31,434 nt of DNA from Nymphaea colorata (lineage: Eukaryota > Streptophyta > Magnoliopsida > Nymphaeales > Nymphaeaceae), in assembly GCF_008831285.2 (NCBI RefSeq), contig NW_022205104.1:1-31434 (forward strand). The letters are read 5' to 3'. The first letter of the stretch is position 1. Each line of letters starts with the position of its first letter. The notes under the pieces are model-generated. The model was not told where the DNA came from. It saw nothing but the letters and a program-made list of their open reading frames with translations, and made no database searches. A program made the position numbers and the translations under genes. Of the stretch, positions 1 through 10,414 are shown piece by piece.

Positions 1-87
1 CCAACCCCAACCCCAACCCCAACCCCAACCCCAACCCAACCCCAACCCCAACCCCAACCCCAACCCCAACCCCAACCCCAACCCCAA
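1..87. repeat. Telomere, CCCCAA repeats (C-rich strand)
   Basis: Uninterrupted CCCCAA repeats, about 14 units, run from the first base to position 87 and then stop abruptly. One 5-base unit (CCCAA, about 35-39) breaks the period. The C-rich strand reads 5' to 3' into the window, as expected at the left end of a linear chromosome, so the window begins at a true macronuclear telomere. C4A2 is the repeat of Tetrahymena and other oligohymenophorean ciliates. Coding sequence stops only about 30 bases inside the telomere. Confidence 0.97.
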
Positions 88-116
88 TCCTTCCTATATA
101 TTCTATAGATTGTTCT

Positions 117-1400
117 TCAAAATTCCTTTTTCTAAATAAGTTGCAAATATTTGAAAAAGAATATCAAGTTTTCTATTTGTATAGAAATAAGTTCAGAACT
201 CTCCACTGGACTTCGTTGCTATTGTTCTTATATATGATTGGAAATATGTTCCTAATTGGCCAATTATTTCACTGAATCTTTGTTACTGGCCTCACTGGGC
301 CTCCATCTATCGCTAGAGGCCTTATCCGACGATGAAGGGCGCTATGATGATGAAGCTACTTCGCTGTCTTCGTCTGCAGCCATGATAGAACTACTTACTA
401 CGCTATTTTAGCATCCAAATGCTGCGCTTTTTCCCTGTTCTTCGGAGCTTTGGATATTGGATATAATGCTAACCTACTTTTCTGTTTATTTGCGATTTAC
501 GATGCTATTTCTTCTCTAATTCGAGGTTCCTAGTTCTTAAAATTCGTCATTGAACATCTCGATAAAAAAAGTCTTCTTATTGCCCTGCTAAAGAGAATGC
601 ACCTTACACCAAGTGTTGATTTCGTACAAGTTATCCTTGCATAGCAACCATCAATGGCAAAAGCATCACAGAGAGTGGTACAGACAGTATGGTCATTAAC
701 TTCCTCCTAATAATCCCTGGCAGACTAAACCTAGTATTTCGAAAGTAGTATGAACCTCATGAGTATGGTGAAGATGATGCCGATGCATCGATGCTTATTC
801 AGTTGGTATTTCACAGATCTAATTTCTTCCTTGTAGTTATGGCTGAGAGTGCTGGGCAAGAGTTATTTCAAAAATTCGGACAATAATTTTTTCATCATTT
901 GTGAGTTCAACTTTTCTCCTTTGAATCTTAGCGTTGTCTCATTATCAAAAGGTGTATTTTTAATCAAGGTTAGATCTGTTTATTTGGAGAACGCAAAATT
1001 TTTCAATAGATGCAGACAGTAATTTTCATACTGAGGTCCGTTGAGAAAAAGCGCCCCCTTATCATTGAACGACACCCTTCTATCCCGCCTCCCAATGAAT
1101 TACTAATCCTCATCCCACACTCGAATTATTTCTGCCGATACTCCGTCACCAACCGCTTGAAGTGCTCCTTGCGTATGTGGCAAAGCAGAAGGTAATAAAA
1201 CGATTTTATATTTGCGTTTGGGCCGTCCCGATGATGTTGACTGCGATCTGAGGGCGAAAGATATGTTTAATGGATGGGAATAATTCCTTTCTTTCGGGTG
1301 TTTTGGATCCCAATCCTTCGATCTGCATGATCTGGTCAAACTCCTCCTCCATTTCGAAGTTGCGGATGGAATTTTCCTCAAAGGTGCACTTCTTTCTCAT
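117..1400 (-). CDS. Unidentified protein ending next to the telomere (several frame changes)
   Basis: Under TAA/TAG = Glu the minus strand is coding from about 1400 down to a TGA at 117-119. Readable parts are an acidic N-terminal stretch around 1330-1390 (MEEEFDQIM), a segment at 1120-1200 (IRKEHFKRLVTEYRQK), a long frame from about 1100 to 430 containing LRFKGEKLNSQMMKKLLSEF, and a Ser/Asp-rich C-terminus from 383 (MAADEDSEVASSS). At least three frame changes are needed, near 1200, 1120 and 390-430, and I found no convincing GT...AG intron at them. Either this is a subtelomeric gene with assembly indels or it is decaying. I do not recognise the family. The ATG at 1400 is the first plausible start; 61 bases separate it from the divergent VPS9 gene. 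Confidence 0.5.
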
Positions 1401-1461
1401 GTATATGATTATACCGATTACCTTCACGCATTATTTAAAGTTATTCAATAGTATTTTCTAT

Positions 1462-3056
1462 ATGATTCGCCAGCTAGCCACACACCCCTCGCACCCCGCC
1501 CCAGAACCCTTCCAAGATATCATCAACCAACCACTTGAAAACACCGTCGACGAACCTCAAAAAGACTCCTCGAGGAAGGTGGAAAGTCACCAACAGAATA
1601 CTGATTCATCGAAAGAAAATCACGATGAGGATGAAGAAATCCCCTCCCATGACAAAACCATCAGAAAGAACACAACAAATACGACCCCCATACTCTTTCC
1701 TCCAAAACCATCCGGGATTAAATTTAAAATATCCTTCCCCAGCTCGACGACAGCCCGGATTATGACCTCTTGCTAGGAAACAGTGGAGAGGTCCATCGAG
1801 TCTTCAACTGCAGCATATCCTTCGAGGAAATCAAGACCCTCTTCATCGAATAGGGCAGAAAAGAGTACAATTCATACGATTTAGAAAGCTAAATATGTGC
1901 CAAAATACTGACAATTTCGTCACCGTCAGAAAAGGCTCTCTCAACTCGTGCAAATGCATCATCAAGATGTGGACCAACAGCTAGAGCGATTCCACGGTCT
2001 ATCAGCTCAGATGCCTCAATCGGGAAAGCAAACGCCTGAAATTAATCCTCATCGAGGGTGACGAAGCCAAGTTCAACAGTTTTTCCCTCAAGTTCATGAA
2101 AAGATTGGCCAGCGATAGGATCATCAAGTAAAAATCACACTATTTAGACTTACTACTAGCGAGCAAATCTAGATCTTTTTCGCAGAAACTCAATAGTAGC
2201 ACAAGCACTGAACAAAGAAGCCACCAAATTGATGGGAAAGACAAGAAAATCAAAGAATATCTATGCACTCGCTGAAGCATTGGCCGAAAAATCAAAACTG
2301 GAATGCCACCGTCTCAAGTAGCATATCAAGCCATCCCAGAAATGGAATTCAGTCTTGCCTATGAACGACAATTCTAAAATCTTTTCTTCAAATAATGCGG
2401 CATTTTCTCTTGTATGACCTCCTCTTCAGGAAGGATTACGAGGTTTACCAAAAGAAGCGGGATACAATCCTCAAAAAATGCAATCTCTTCGACATCTTCA
2501 AACAACTAGAAATCAGCTAGCACTTCGACCAGTACCGCAAGCGCAGAGATGCGATGAGAAACTCAAGCAAACAGTTCGATACGCTACCCTACATGCCAGC
2601 CGTGAAGTGCCTCCAGCAGTTAAAGAGCCTAAGCTCTCCTACTGCCATCCTCGAAAAGGTCCTCGTCTTCCACAGCAAGGTCAAATCCTGCTACAATGAG
2701 TATTTCATCAACAAGTTGAGATTAAGTGATATGGACGATTACCTTCCGATCACCATCTACTGCGTCCTCGCTATGGAAAACGATGAAAACCTGTATGCTA
2801 CCACCAAAATGCTCCTGGCGTATCTTGCGAAAGAGGAGGATTCTAATGGTAGAAGAAGATTCTGACCAACCTAGAGGCAGCATTGACTTCATTTGCTCAG
2901 AATGGGATGTTTAATTTAAATGATCTTTATTACTTTAGTCTATTCTAGACAACTACTATCCTTCATCAGACATATATATATTAGGTATCATAATTATAAA
3001 CATCATTGGGAATGGCGAACGTAGAAGCTCATGTCTCGCCATTTTGGAGTAGATGA
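1462..3056 (+). CDS. VPS9-domain protein, predicted Rab5-type GEF
   Basis: The C-terminal third carries a VPS9 fold: a helical lead-in (LLYDLLFRKDYEVYQKKRD, about 2410-2470), then PTAILEKVLVFHSKVKSC, the core DMDDYLPITIYCVLAMEND around 2730-2790 with the family's Asp and Leu-Pro, and LTNLEAALTSF at 2862-2895. VPS9 domains catalyse GDP/GTP exchange on Rab5/Rab21 GTPases on early endosomes. The N-terminus is Pro/Asp/Glu-rich, starting at the ATG at 1462. A 20-nt intron (1865-1884) fits cleanly. Other frame changes (near 1650-1740, 2190, 2400, 2850) have no good intron; the one just before LTNLEAALT lies in a conserved motif, suggesting an indel. The exact 3' end is uncertain: the frame runs to TGA 3054-3056 and would slightly overlap the convergent PP2A gene. 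Confidence 0.72.
1865..1884 (+). other. 20-nt intron in VPS9 gene
   Basis: GTACAATTCATACGATTTAG. Removing it joins the frame ending FIEEGRKE to KLNMCQNTDNFVTVRKG; without it the frame is lost. Confidence 0.75.
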
Positions 3057-4283
3057 AGAAGCAATTGTGAGTAGAGACTGCAATTTGCCCTGTGACTGTA
3101 TTGTAATCGTGGTTTAGCACTTTATCCTTGCAATTAAAATGTTCTTCCTTTATGAACTTTGCCCAATCTCTCTAATCCAAGTCTTTTGCGAGTAATCAAG
3201 CTAGTATTGCATATTCTTTCCACTGTCTGCATCGATCAAATGGAAGGAATCCCCATAGTTACCCGTTAAGATGCCGCCATTTGTATTGGACAAGCTGAAC
3301 CGATCATCAAGCGAATCCGCCTAAAAAAGATCGCAAAGATGAGACTTTATGCTATCATCAATGGGAAGCACTGATACCGGTTCTCTATTGTTGCACATAT
3401 CCCATATCTTGACTGATATCAAATCCCGTGTCACGATGTTTCTGGTCCCTGCTAAAAACATAACCGAGCAATATTTGTTGATAATTTCACTTAAGAAATT
3501 ATTTTCGTCTTTTTCTGATTGAAGACAAGGGTATTTGAGTTATTGATGAGGTTCGTATATCGTTAAAGCCGAGGACTCCTTTATTGGTTCCGAAGATGAA
3601 CATGGATTATGATTCTGGGTGTATTTGCGAGCATGTAATTTTTTATGATTTTTCTAATTTTGTATTATTTGATGTTGAAAGCTATTTGATCAGATAGGGG
3701 TGTGACGATTGTTCCAAACTCCAGAGAAAAACGTTGGACTCATCAGTCGCGAAAAGAAATTCTTAATTTTTCGATAGATTCACATTGTTGAGAGGCAGCA
3801 AGTCTTATTGGGAAAGTATTTTTTGAGATTGACTGACATCATCGGTTCTTATATCTCGAGATGGGGAAAGGACAAATCGTTGCCGGCATTCTTCACGATA
3901 TGCTTTTGCTGTTTCTCATAGATCTTCCAAAGTTTGATGGTATTGGAATTCGACGTGAGCAATTTAAGGTACTTCTCCTGCGGCCTCAGCCAATTGATAT
4001 GGCTAATCTACTCACCAATGTTTACGCTCTTCAAACGATCGAACTCTTGCTAATGGGATTGGAATTCAAACTGATAATCGTATTCCTGCTCAGGAGCTAT
4101 CCCGTCCATCGCGTTGAAAACTATCAACCTTCCGGCCTTATCACCGAGGGCGAGCATTTTCCCCGAAGTATCGAACTTAAGCGCGGAGATATTGTCCTCC
4201 TATATCAGCTTTTCGCTTCGACTCCTGTAGCCGAAGAGTTGCGAGCAGTGGTAGGACCCAAATTATCGTTTATTTTTAGGCAT
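3029..4283 (-). CDS. PP2A regulatory subunit B (PR55/Cdc55 family, WD40)
   Basis: Clear homologue of the B/PR55 beta-propeller that targets protein phosphatase 2A to substrates. From the ATG at 4283 it reads EDNISALKFDTSGKMLALGD (family DIISxxEFNxxGxxLAxGD), then EYDYQFEFQSHEQEFDRLKS (family EYDxxxxFQSHEPEFDYLKS), TIKLWKI, FATDESNVFLWSL, FGTNKGVLGFNDIR, IVTRDLISVKIWDM, LCDLFEADSLDDRF and a last strand VSTHNCFFIYSK. TAG codons at 4050-4052 and 3321-3323 sit exactly on family glutamates. Three or four single-base frame changes (near 3790, 3540, 3160 and at the extreme 3' end) have no GT...AG explanation. The stop at 3029-3031 assumes one missing A in a homopolymer. The length, about 410 residues, is near normal for the family. 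Confidence 0.93.
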
Positions 4284-4602
4284 ATTACTTCTGTAATGAT
4301 CATAAATTAGAAGAAACGTTTTTTGATTAGAATGGAAAAAAGGAATTAGACTAAAAGTTCAATCATGCTATCGCAAACAAGATCCTGCATCGTTGCCCCG
4401 CCTGGAAAGGAAATATAAATGGGATCATTGAATTAGAAGCTGATGTTTATTTCTTTGGATGATGATGCAGTTTTTCCATCGATTTGGTGATTCTATTTAT
4501 CACATTTTATCTTTTCTATAGAACATAACTAACTAATATAAAAATGCCACAATGTGGCCTTTGATGGCATCATTCCGATACATTAATAGAATTTATTCAG
4601 GA
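4284..4602. other. Intergenic gap, 319 bases
   Basis: This AT-rich gap lies between the stop of the large unidentified gene and the PP2A B subunit start on the same strand. I see no convincing coding frame, tRNA or repeat in it. It presumably holds the PP2A gene promoter and the upstream gene's 3' UTR. Confidence 0.5.
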
Positions 4603-7567
4603 TCAATGATTGTTCATCATTTTACGATTTGAATGAACCCTTGCCAATTCAGCCTAATAATCTTCCTTACCCAAGAGGTGCTCTCTATGAAAATAAGTGA
4701 CTCTGTTAAATAACGCTTAGTTCACTCTTCCTGCGAAATTTTTGAGTTATGATATTTATAAGTTCCATACTTACGGGTTGAAACTGTTGGAAATCATCAT
4801 CAACTCGCTATAATCGTCGCAATTTTAGATGAAAGTCACTATCTCGTTGCCTATTTTTAAGATTTATCGTTCACCGTAGGATAAAAGCACGCATATATAC
4901 TTCCTCCTGCATATACCACATTTTTATTGGAATTCTACCGAAGCCAATCTTTTTACGTTGTTTTGTATTGACAATAGCGATGGAATTGTTGTTTAGAAGG
5001 ATTTGGAGGTATTTAACTTGCTATTGATAGTGGTCAATATACACATTTTTTACACTTTTCTTCAGAGTCATACCATAGAGAAGCATCAATAATGATGTTC
5101 TAAATGTGCTGGAGTTGCTATTCGTGGACGAAAGGTATCGTTTCACTATCTTTGAGAAGATTTCATCAGTCAAAATGCCAATAGATTTAGCGTTGAATGT
5201 TATTTGCAAAAAGCAATGATAATGAAACTTTTCAGTAATATTTTATGAGACTAACGGATTATACATGATTAAAAGATCTTTTTATTTCTTATTTGGTGCA
5301 ACAACCAAGCCAGAACTCAAATAACTGGTCATAATAGCCAAAATTACCACTTTTCTGGCTGATTCTTTTTCATAGGCATTAAGAAAGAGCATTTTTAGTA
5401 AATGGAAACTAGCCTAACGGGTCTCTTTTGTTCGGAAAATGTAATTACTCATGAAGATATCCCATACCAGATAGGAATACTTTTAAATTTTGCCTGCTAA
5501 TTATATCATAATCTTTGCATTTTTTATAAATTTTTAGTCATTTTGTAGGAAGTTGATATCTTAGCTGATTTTTTATCACTGGATTGTTGTTGGATATAAG
5601 GAAAGAAGAAAAGCATAGATATTATGCTCATTGAACCTTTGATAAAGATAGGTTATTGGTTGTTATATATGAAGAGAGGAAGATACGATATTGATATAGG
5701 CGGTTTCATGCTGGTCCCTTTCAAGCATATTTGGATGTGTAACCTTTAGATAGCTTTGCATTTGACTCCTCTCAAGATGCTGCTTAGCCACAAAAAGTTG
5801 AAATCATTGTCGTGATACATCGTTAAAACTTAGCTTACGATCTTGATGTATTTAAGCTTTATCTTTGAGAGCTCGACCATCTTCTCTCTTAGATTTAGCT
5901 ATGCCGATTTATAAGCTCTTCCTGAGAAACAAAAGAACTTTTCGATTTGGCAAATATGATCAAATTTAGTAGGCAAAGCTATTACTTTTCACTAAATTTG
6001 GGGTTATTTCTTTGGTATAGCTTTAGCAACTAGTGGATTATCTTCACTTTCTTTTAGCTTTCTGATGTTTCAATGGCTATCTTTATGATCCTTGGAAAAA
6101 ATACTTTATCCCTTATCATTTTGGTGTAAATATGGTTTAAAAACTAAGCAACAAGCTCCTTTCCAGTTTTAATGATTCGTAGAGTATATAGCTGGGAGTA
6201 TGATTGACTAAGGTAAGTCTTTTACAGTTTATATAGCATTTGAAATGAACTTAATATGCTATTTTACTTCTTATCTTTAAATAATGATGAAGAAAATGCC
6301 TGCCTGTTGAAAAAGAGTCTTATAAGCAAGGAAATATCCAATTTATGCCACATATTGAACTTTACCTTATTAAAATCTTATCTAATTGGACCATAGATGC
6401 TTTTGACTATCTAAAACACTTTTTCGTTGATTTTACTTTATTACTTCTTATTAAAAAGTACTAGCAACTCTATATGAGATGAACTGCATGATACAAGTTG
6501 ACTAACTTCGAATCCATCCCCTTCTCTTTAAAGTTGAATATTCGCGATTAAGTAATAATTGGCAACAATTCCTCTATTAGCTTTTTGATGAGTTGCTCCA
6601 GTTCGTTCTTCTCAGAAAGGTAGAAATACTTCAGATCGAATTTGAGCAGGAGAGTCACTATCTATATCTTATAGATTGTTGTAGTTGCCTGGGTCAGGTA
6701 TCGTTCTGAGAAGATAATTGAGCGCCATATCATACAACACATTTTCGAGAACGATATGATTGTTTTTGATAAAGTAAGTATTCAGTAACGTCAATATGTG
6801 CTATAGCTTCACTTTCTATTTGCACTTTATAGCTGAAACTCAGTCTTCAAGAATTTGGTCAAATTCACCAGGAATAGCATGCTGACCGAACTTATCTTTG
6901 TTAGGATTTGGAAGATAGCGATGGATTGGGTCAAGGTTAGCTCTCCATTGTATATGAAAGTTGCAGCTAGCATGGTGGCACGGTGCTCAAAGCCATTGTT
7001 TACTATGAGAGCCTCGACTGACTCTTGTGGGAGGAAAAGCTAAGATATTTTTCGAGAAAGATGATGATCTACAGAAATTCTAAGTAACTAAGAACTTACA
7101 ATGCGCCTTCAGTGCTAGCTCAGAGCTATTTTTGTTGATCTTGTAGTAAATGGCATCGAATAAGTTTCGATTCTCCGTAAAAACCTCAGCATCCATCTAT
7201 CTTGCTATCTGACGAATGTAGGACGGCAAATCTTTTCTTTTCTAATGAAAATAATGGTCGTAGTCTTCCAGCAAAGCTTGAATATCAATCTACGGATGAC
7301 TAGCATATCGATGATTATATGCTTATCCGTGAGATGGTCATTGTACTTAATTTAAGGTATGCTGCCGATAGCTTCTTAAAGAAGTGGTTTGAACTTCGCT
7401 TCGTGCAAAACTCAAAGATATTTGTTGTGTTTAAGCTGCTATTCGGCTTTATTTTAAGCTTAATGAAGAAGTCAAAATATAATCTTCGCATTGATTAAAA
7501 TTAATTAGGGCCTTTGAGGCAAACCAAAACCTATTGATCTACATTTGATATTAAGAACTTCATTCAT
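4603..7567 (-). CDS. Large unidentified helical protein
   Basis: Nearly the whole interval is coding on the minus strand with TAA/TAG = Glu, from the ATG at 7567 (MNEVLNIKCRSIGFG) to TGA 4603-4605. Readable blocks include PLLEEAIGSIPEIKYNDHL, DYDHYFHEKRKDLPSYIRQI, VEALIVNNGFEHRATMLAAT, HILTLLNTYFIKNNHIVLE, KVFFPRIIKIAIETSE, KMLFLNAYEKESARKVV and LLGKEDYEAELARVHSNRK. The region from about 5560 to 4871 is one unbroken frame of about 230 codons. Regularly spaced hydrophobic residues suggest stacked helices (HEAT/armadillo-like), but I cannot name a family. Several very short introns fit (7080-7099, 5744-5766, 5922-5938, 5565-5579, perhaps 7277-7293). Other frame changes remain unexplained. It is divergent from the gene at 7628, 60 bases away. 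Confidence 0.65.
5565..5579 (-). other. Possible 15-nt intron containing an in-frame TGA
   Basis: Reading GTGATAAAAAATCAG on the minus strand. The frame on either side is the same, broken only by the TGA inside this element; excision as a 15-nt intron keeps the frame and removes the stop. Confidence 0.45.
5744..5766 (-). other. Probable 23-nt intron
   Basis: GT...AAAG element in the large unidentified gene. Excision joins FLWLSSILRG to VTHPNMLERDQHETAYIN in one frame. Confidence 0.6.
5922..5938 (-). other. Possible 17-nt intron
   Basis: GTTCTTTTGTTTCTCAG on the minus strand. Excision joins IIFAKSK to RRAYKSAELNLREKMVELSK in frame. Confidence 0.5.
7080..7099 (-). other. 20-nt intron in large unidentified gene
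   Basis: GTAAGTTCTTAGTTACTTAG on the minus strand. Excision joins SSELALKAH to EFLEIIIFLEKYLSF. Confidence 0.65.
7277..7293 (-). other. Possible 17-nt intron
   Basis: GTAGATTGATATTCAAG on the minus strand. Excision would join KHIIIDMLVI to LLEDYDHYFHEKRK in frame. A simple one-base indel nearby would explain the frame change equally well. Confidence 0.35.
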
Positions 7568-7627
7568 AATCATAATAATCACCCATCTCCTAATAGTCAA
7601 AATATATCAAACCAATAAATTCCGATT

Positions 7628-8520
7628 ATGCATGCCTTCATTCTCGATCATGAATAACTTAGCTTATCAATGTTAAATAATAATATAAATGAAGTGGATA
7701 GCGCTAAAGCTAAAAAACCTGCCCATAATCTCTCTTTAGATCGATCGTGCTCTCTAAGTCTTCGAGAGTAAGAAAGTGATAACATAGCCATGCTCACCAA
7801 ATTTGAAACCTTCCGCAAGAGATAATAATTGATATAGATCGCATAGCTAAAAGCCTAGTTCCAAAATAGAGTCTCATAGCTAGATGCCTTCTATAGGTAA
7901 CATCACCTCGATGATAACATTGCCATCTTTCACATGCTGAAGATCAAACTTCAAAAAGCTTTATTCAAAATCAATCAAATAACCAACGATAGATCATTCG
8001 CGGAAATGTCATTCAAAGAAGATTCGCTTTCACTTTTTCCGGAAAATTAAATCAAGATACTCGAGCAACCGCTCTTTACCTACTATTAGAGCTCTGTGAA
8101 GAAAAACAACAAAGATGATTACTTTGATTTCGCCAAGGACGCGCCCAAAGAAGAAATCAGTGCCTTTGCTGCAGGAAAAAATTAGAAGAAAATTGATTGA
8201 ATGAAGAACTTCGCCAAATCAAAGGAAGCCAAGCTAAACATCAATTAATGCTGCAAATAATCACATATCAAAGCATAGATCTGAAAAATAAATCATAGGC
8301 CCCACCAAAAAAGTATCAAATGGTCGAAAGGAGCACCACCAGCACAAAAGATATTAAAAAGAACGATATAAGAATGAGAAGAAAGTAATATATCCTACAA
8401 ACCTGCAAAGTTACAGGCAGCCAGCTCCAAAAGATAGAATAATAAAAAAAATTGAGAAAAAACCACCCTCACCATAGAAACCAAACGATCTGCTGCAATC
8501 AAACTTCCTATAATGCCTGA
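7628..8520 (+). CDS. Unidentified protein, helical, Lys/Gln-rich C-terminus
   Basis: The ATG at 7628 opens a 190-codon frame to TGA 8198-8200 that is clean when TAA/TAG are read as sense. It contains NLSLDRSCSLSLRE, KFETFRKREELIEIAELKAE, HMLKIKLQKALFKINQ and NNKDDYFDFAKDAPKEE. Immediately after the TGA, one frame over, clear coding sequence continues (LNEELRQIKG, KKYQMVERSTTSTKDI, basic and Gln-rich) to TGA 8518-8520. The TGA at 8198 may therefore be the result of a one-base indel rather than the true end. I do not recognise the family. The start was chosen because it is the first ATG after an upstream in-frame TGA (7535-7537) and lies 60 bases from the divergent neighbour. Confidence 0.6.
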
Positions 8521-8645
8521 ACAACCAAAACTAGCTGAAATTCACCATCAAAATGACAAAAGATGAGTATCGTTCCTTACTATAAATGAAAAAGAAACTA
8601 ATCTAATAGGGAAGGCACTGATCTCTATCCAAACTTATTTCCTCT

Positions 8646-10414
8646 ATGAATAATTTTAAACTTAATACCATTGCAACCTCTATATTCCATCATATATATT
8701 ACAGTTATAATCCATCCGTTCCTCCAAAAGGTCACCAATGTCAAGCATCCACAACCACTACCCAAACGACGCATATGCTAAAGAACGATAGCACTCCTCC
8801 TCATCCTCAAACTACCAAGGATCGTAGAAGAGCGTTTCTCAATCCTCCCGTTTTAACGGATCGAATAAATTCTGCTAAGAGTATTCCTTCAACCGACAGG
8901 CCAGCTTCTCCAGAGACTCCAACCACCCATAACAAAGATAACGACAAGTCTACAGACCCAACAATCTCGAAGAAGGAGATTCCATGAATAATCGCAATCC
9001 CTAACTGGTCAAGAAGTACTCATCCATATTCAACTAACTGCAGGATATCGAGAATATAGAAGTCATACATCTCTTCCTCGAGGAGATCTAGGAAAACTAG
9101 AGATGCAGGAACAGGATCGTAGAATATAGGTTCGCATGAAGGGACTGTAGGAAGAGAATGGCGAGCTGAAGTGCCTGCTGGAGAAGAAGAGGAAGCCATT
9201 CGACAGCTCTGCGAGACTGAAAGCAATAATTTGAATATCATCTAATGTCTGCAGCATCAGAGCGATAGGAAGTTCAACTGGGAAGCCCATTTCCTGCTTA
9301 AATATCAAGAACTTTAAGCATACATGAATGAGTATATAGCCAGTACCAACGAAGCTCAGGAAGAATTGCAAAAAGCTTCAAAATCCTCAAAAGTGAAAGC
9401 CAAAAATTTCACAAATGAATGAAAAATTGCAAAGAGATAACTACGAAAACGAAAGAATGTTGCAGCTGGTAAAGATGAGACAACTCAAGAGCACATAGTC
9501 TTTGGGTGTCTATAAGGAAAAATAGCGAAACCTAATGATTCAAATCGAAAATTTGCAAGAGGAAAATATTGCCCTTCGAAATCAGTTGAAGAACTAAGCG
9601 AAAATATAAGGCAAATGAACAGTTTGAAGTGGAGCTTACCAAGGAAAATAGAGAGCTGTCCAGTGAACTCGATTTCATCAGATAAAAATCAACTAAAATC
9701 AAAGTTTAAGCAGGGACATCTTTGAAAAAATCGAGTCCCACTCATAAATGACTCAACGTCTAACCAAGGAAAAATAATAACTGTAAAATCTATTCACGAA
9801 ATCGATCGCTGAAAATGAATGTCTTCTCAAGCAAAAGATGGAAATATAATCTAAACTGTAGTCCCTTTTGAAAGATTCAACTAGGCCATTTCAACGAATG
9901 AAAAATTGATGTACGAACTCGAATAGAAGGAAAACACATCGAAGAACTCAAAGAGTAGATCCAAATGATAAAGCATGAAGAGCAATAGCTTCTCGAGTAA
10001 TTCTAAAATGAAAAATAAAGCAAACATCTCATCAAGTCTCAACTCATCGACCTCGCGGAGCAGGTGAAGTTCATGGAGAGCACTTACAAGAAGGAAATAA
10101 TACAAAATGAGAAAATAAAAATCGAATTGCAAAGATTTTGGTAACGTAGTGGATCAGAACCATTGAAGGAAATGTGTTCAAATGAGGGAATCAGCCACTC
10201 CAGCCATCAACAATCAATGAAGGGTCCAAATCCTCATTCACCAAGAATTCTCGAACGATTTATCAGCATGAAACATTGTTCTGATTATATTCTATATATC
10301 CTGCAGTTAATAATGTATTTCAAACAGTTATTAGTATAAAAAGATCATTCAGTCCAACATTATTAAGATTGCATTTCATGCCATGAGATTCTTCTTCATT
10401 TCGCAAAATTTTGA
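8646..10414 (+). CDS. Long coiled-coil protein
   Basis: The N-terminal part (8646-8985) is low-complexity, rich in Thr, Pro, Ser and Asp, without TAA/TAG. From about 8984 the product becomes a long coiled coil with heptad character: LVKKYSSIFNELQDIENIEV, GKLEMQEQDRRIEVRMKGL, MNEKLQRDNYENERMLQLVK, IENLQEENIALRNQLKN and KSQLIDLAEQVKFMESTYKK. Reading TAA/TAG as Glu gives much more natural heptads than Gln, for instance KHEEQELLEEFENEKE. The tail is Ser/His/Pro-rich before TGA 10412-10414. At least six frame changes are needed and most lack intron signals, so the gene model is approximate. A structural, cytoskeletal or ciliary role is likely from the architecture, but no family can be named. It converges on the gene at 10396-12046 with a short overlap. 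Confidence 0.6.

Noticed and set aside
3861-4310. 149-codon plus-strand frame
   Set aside because: It is antisense to the conserved start of the PP2A B subunit.
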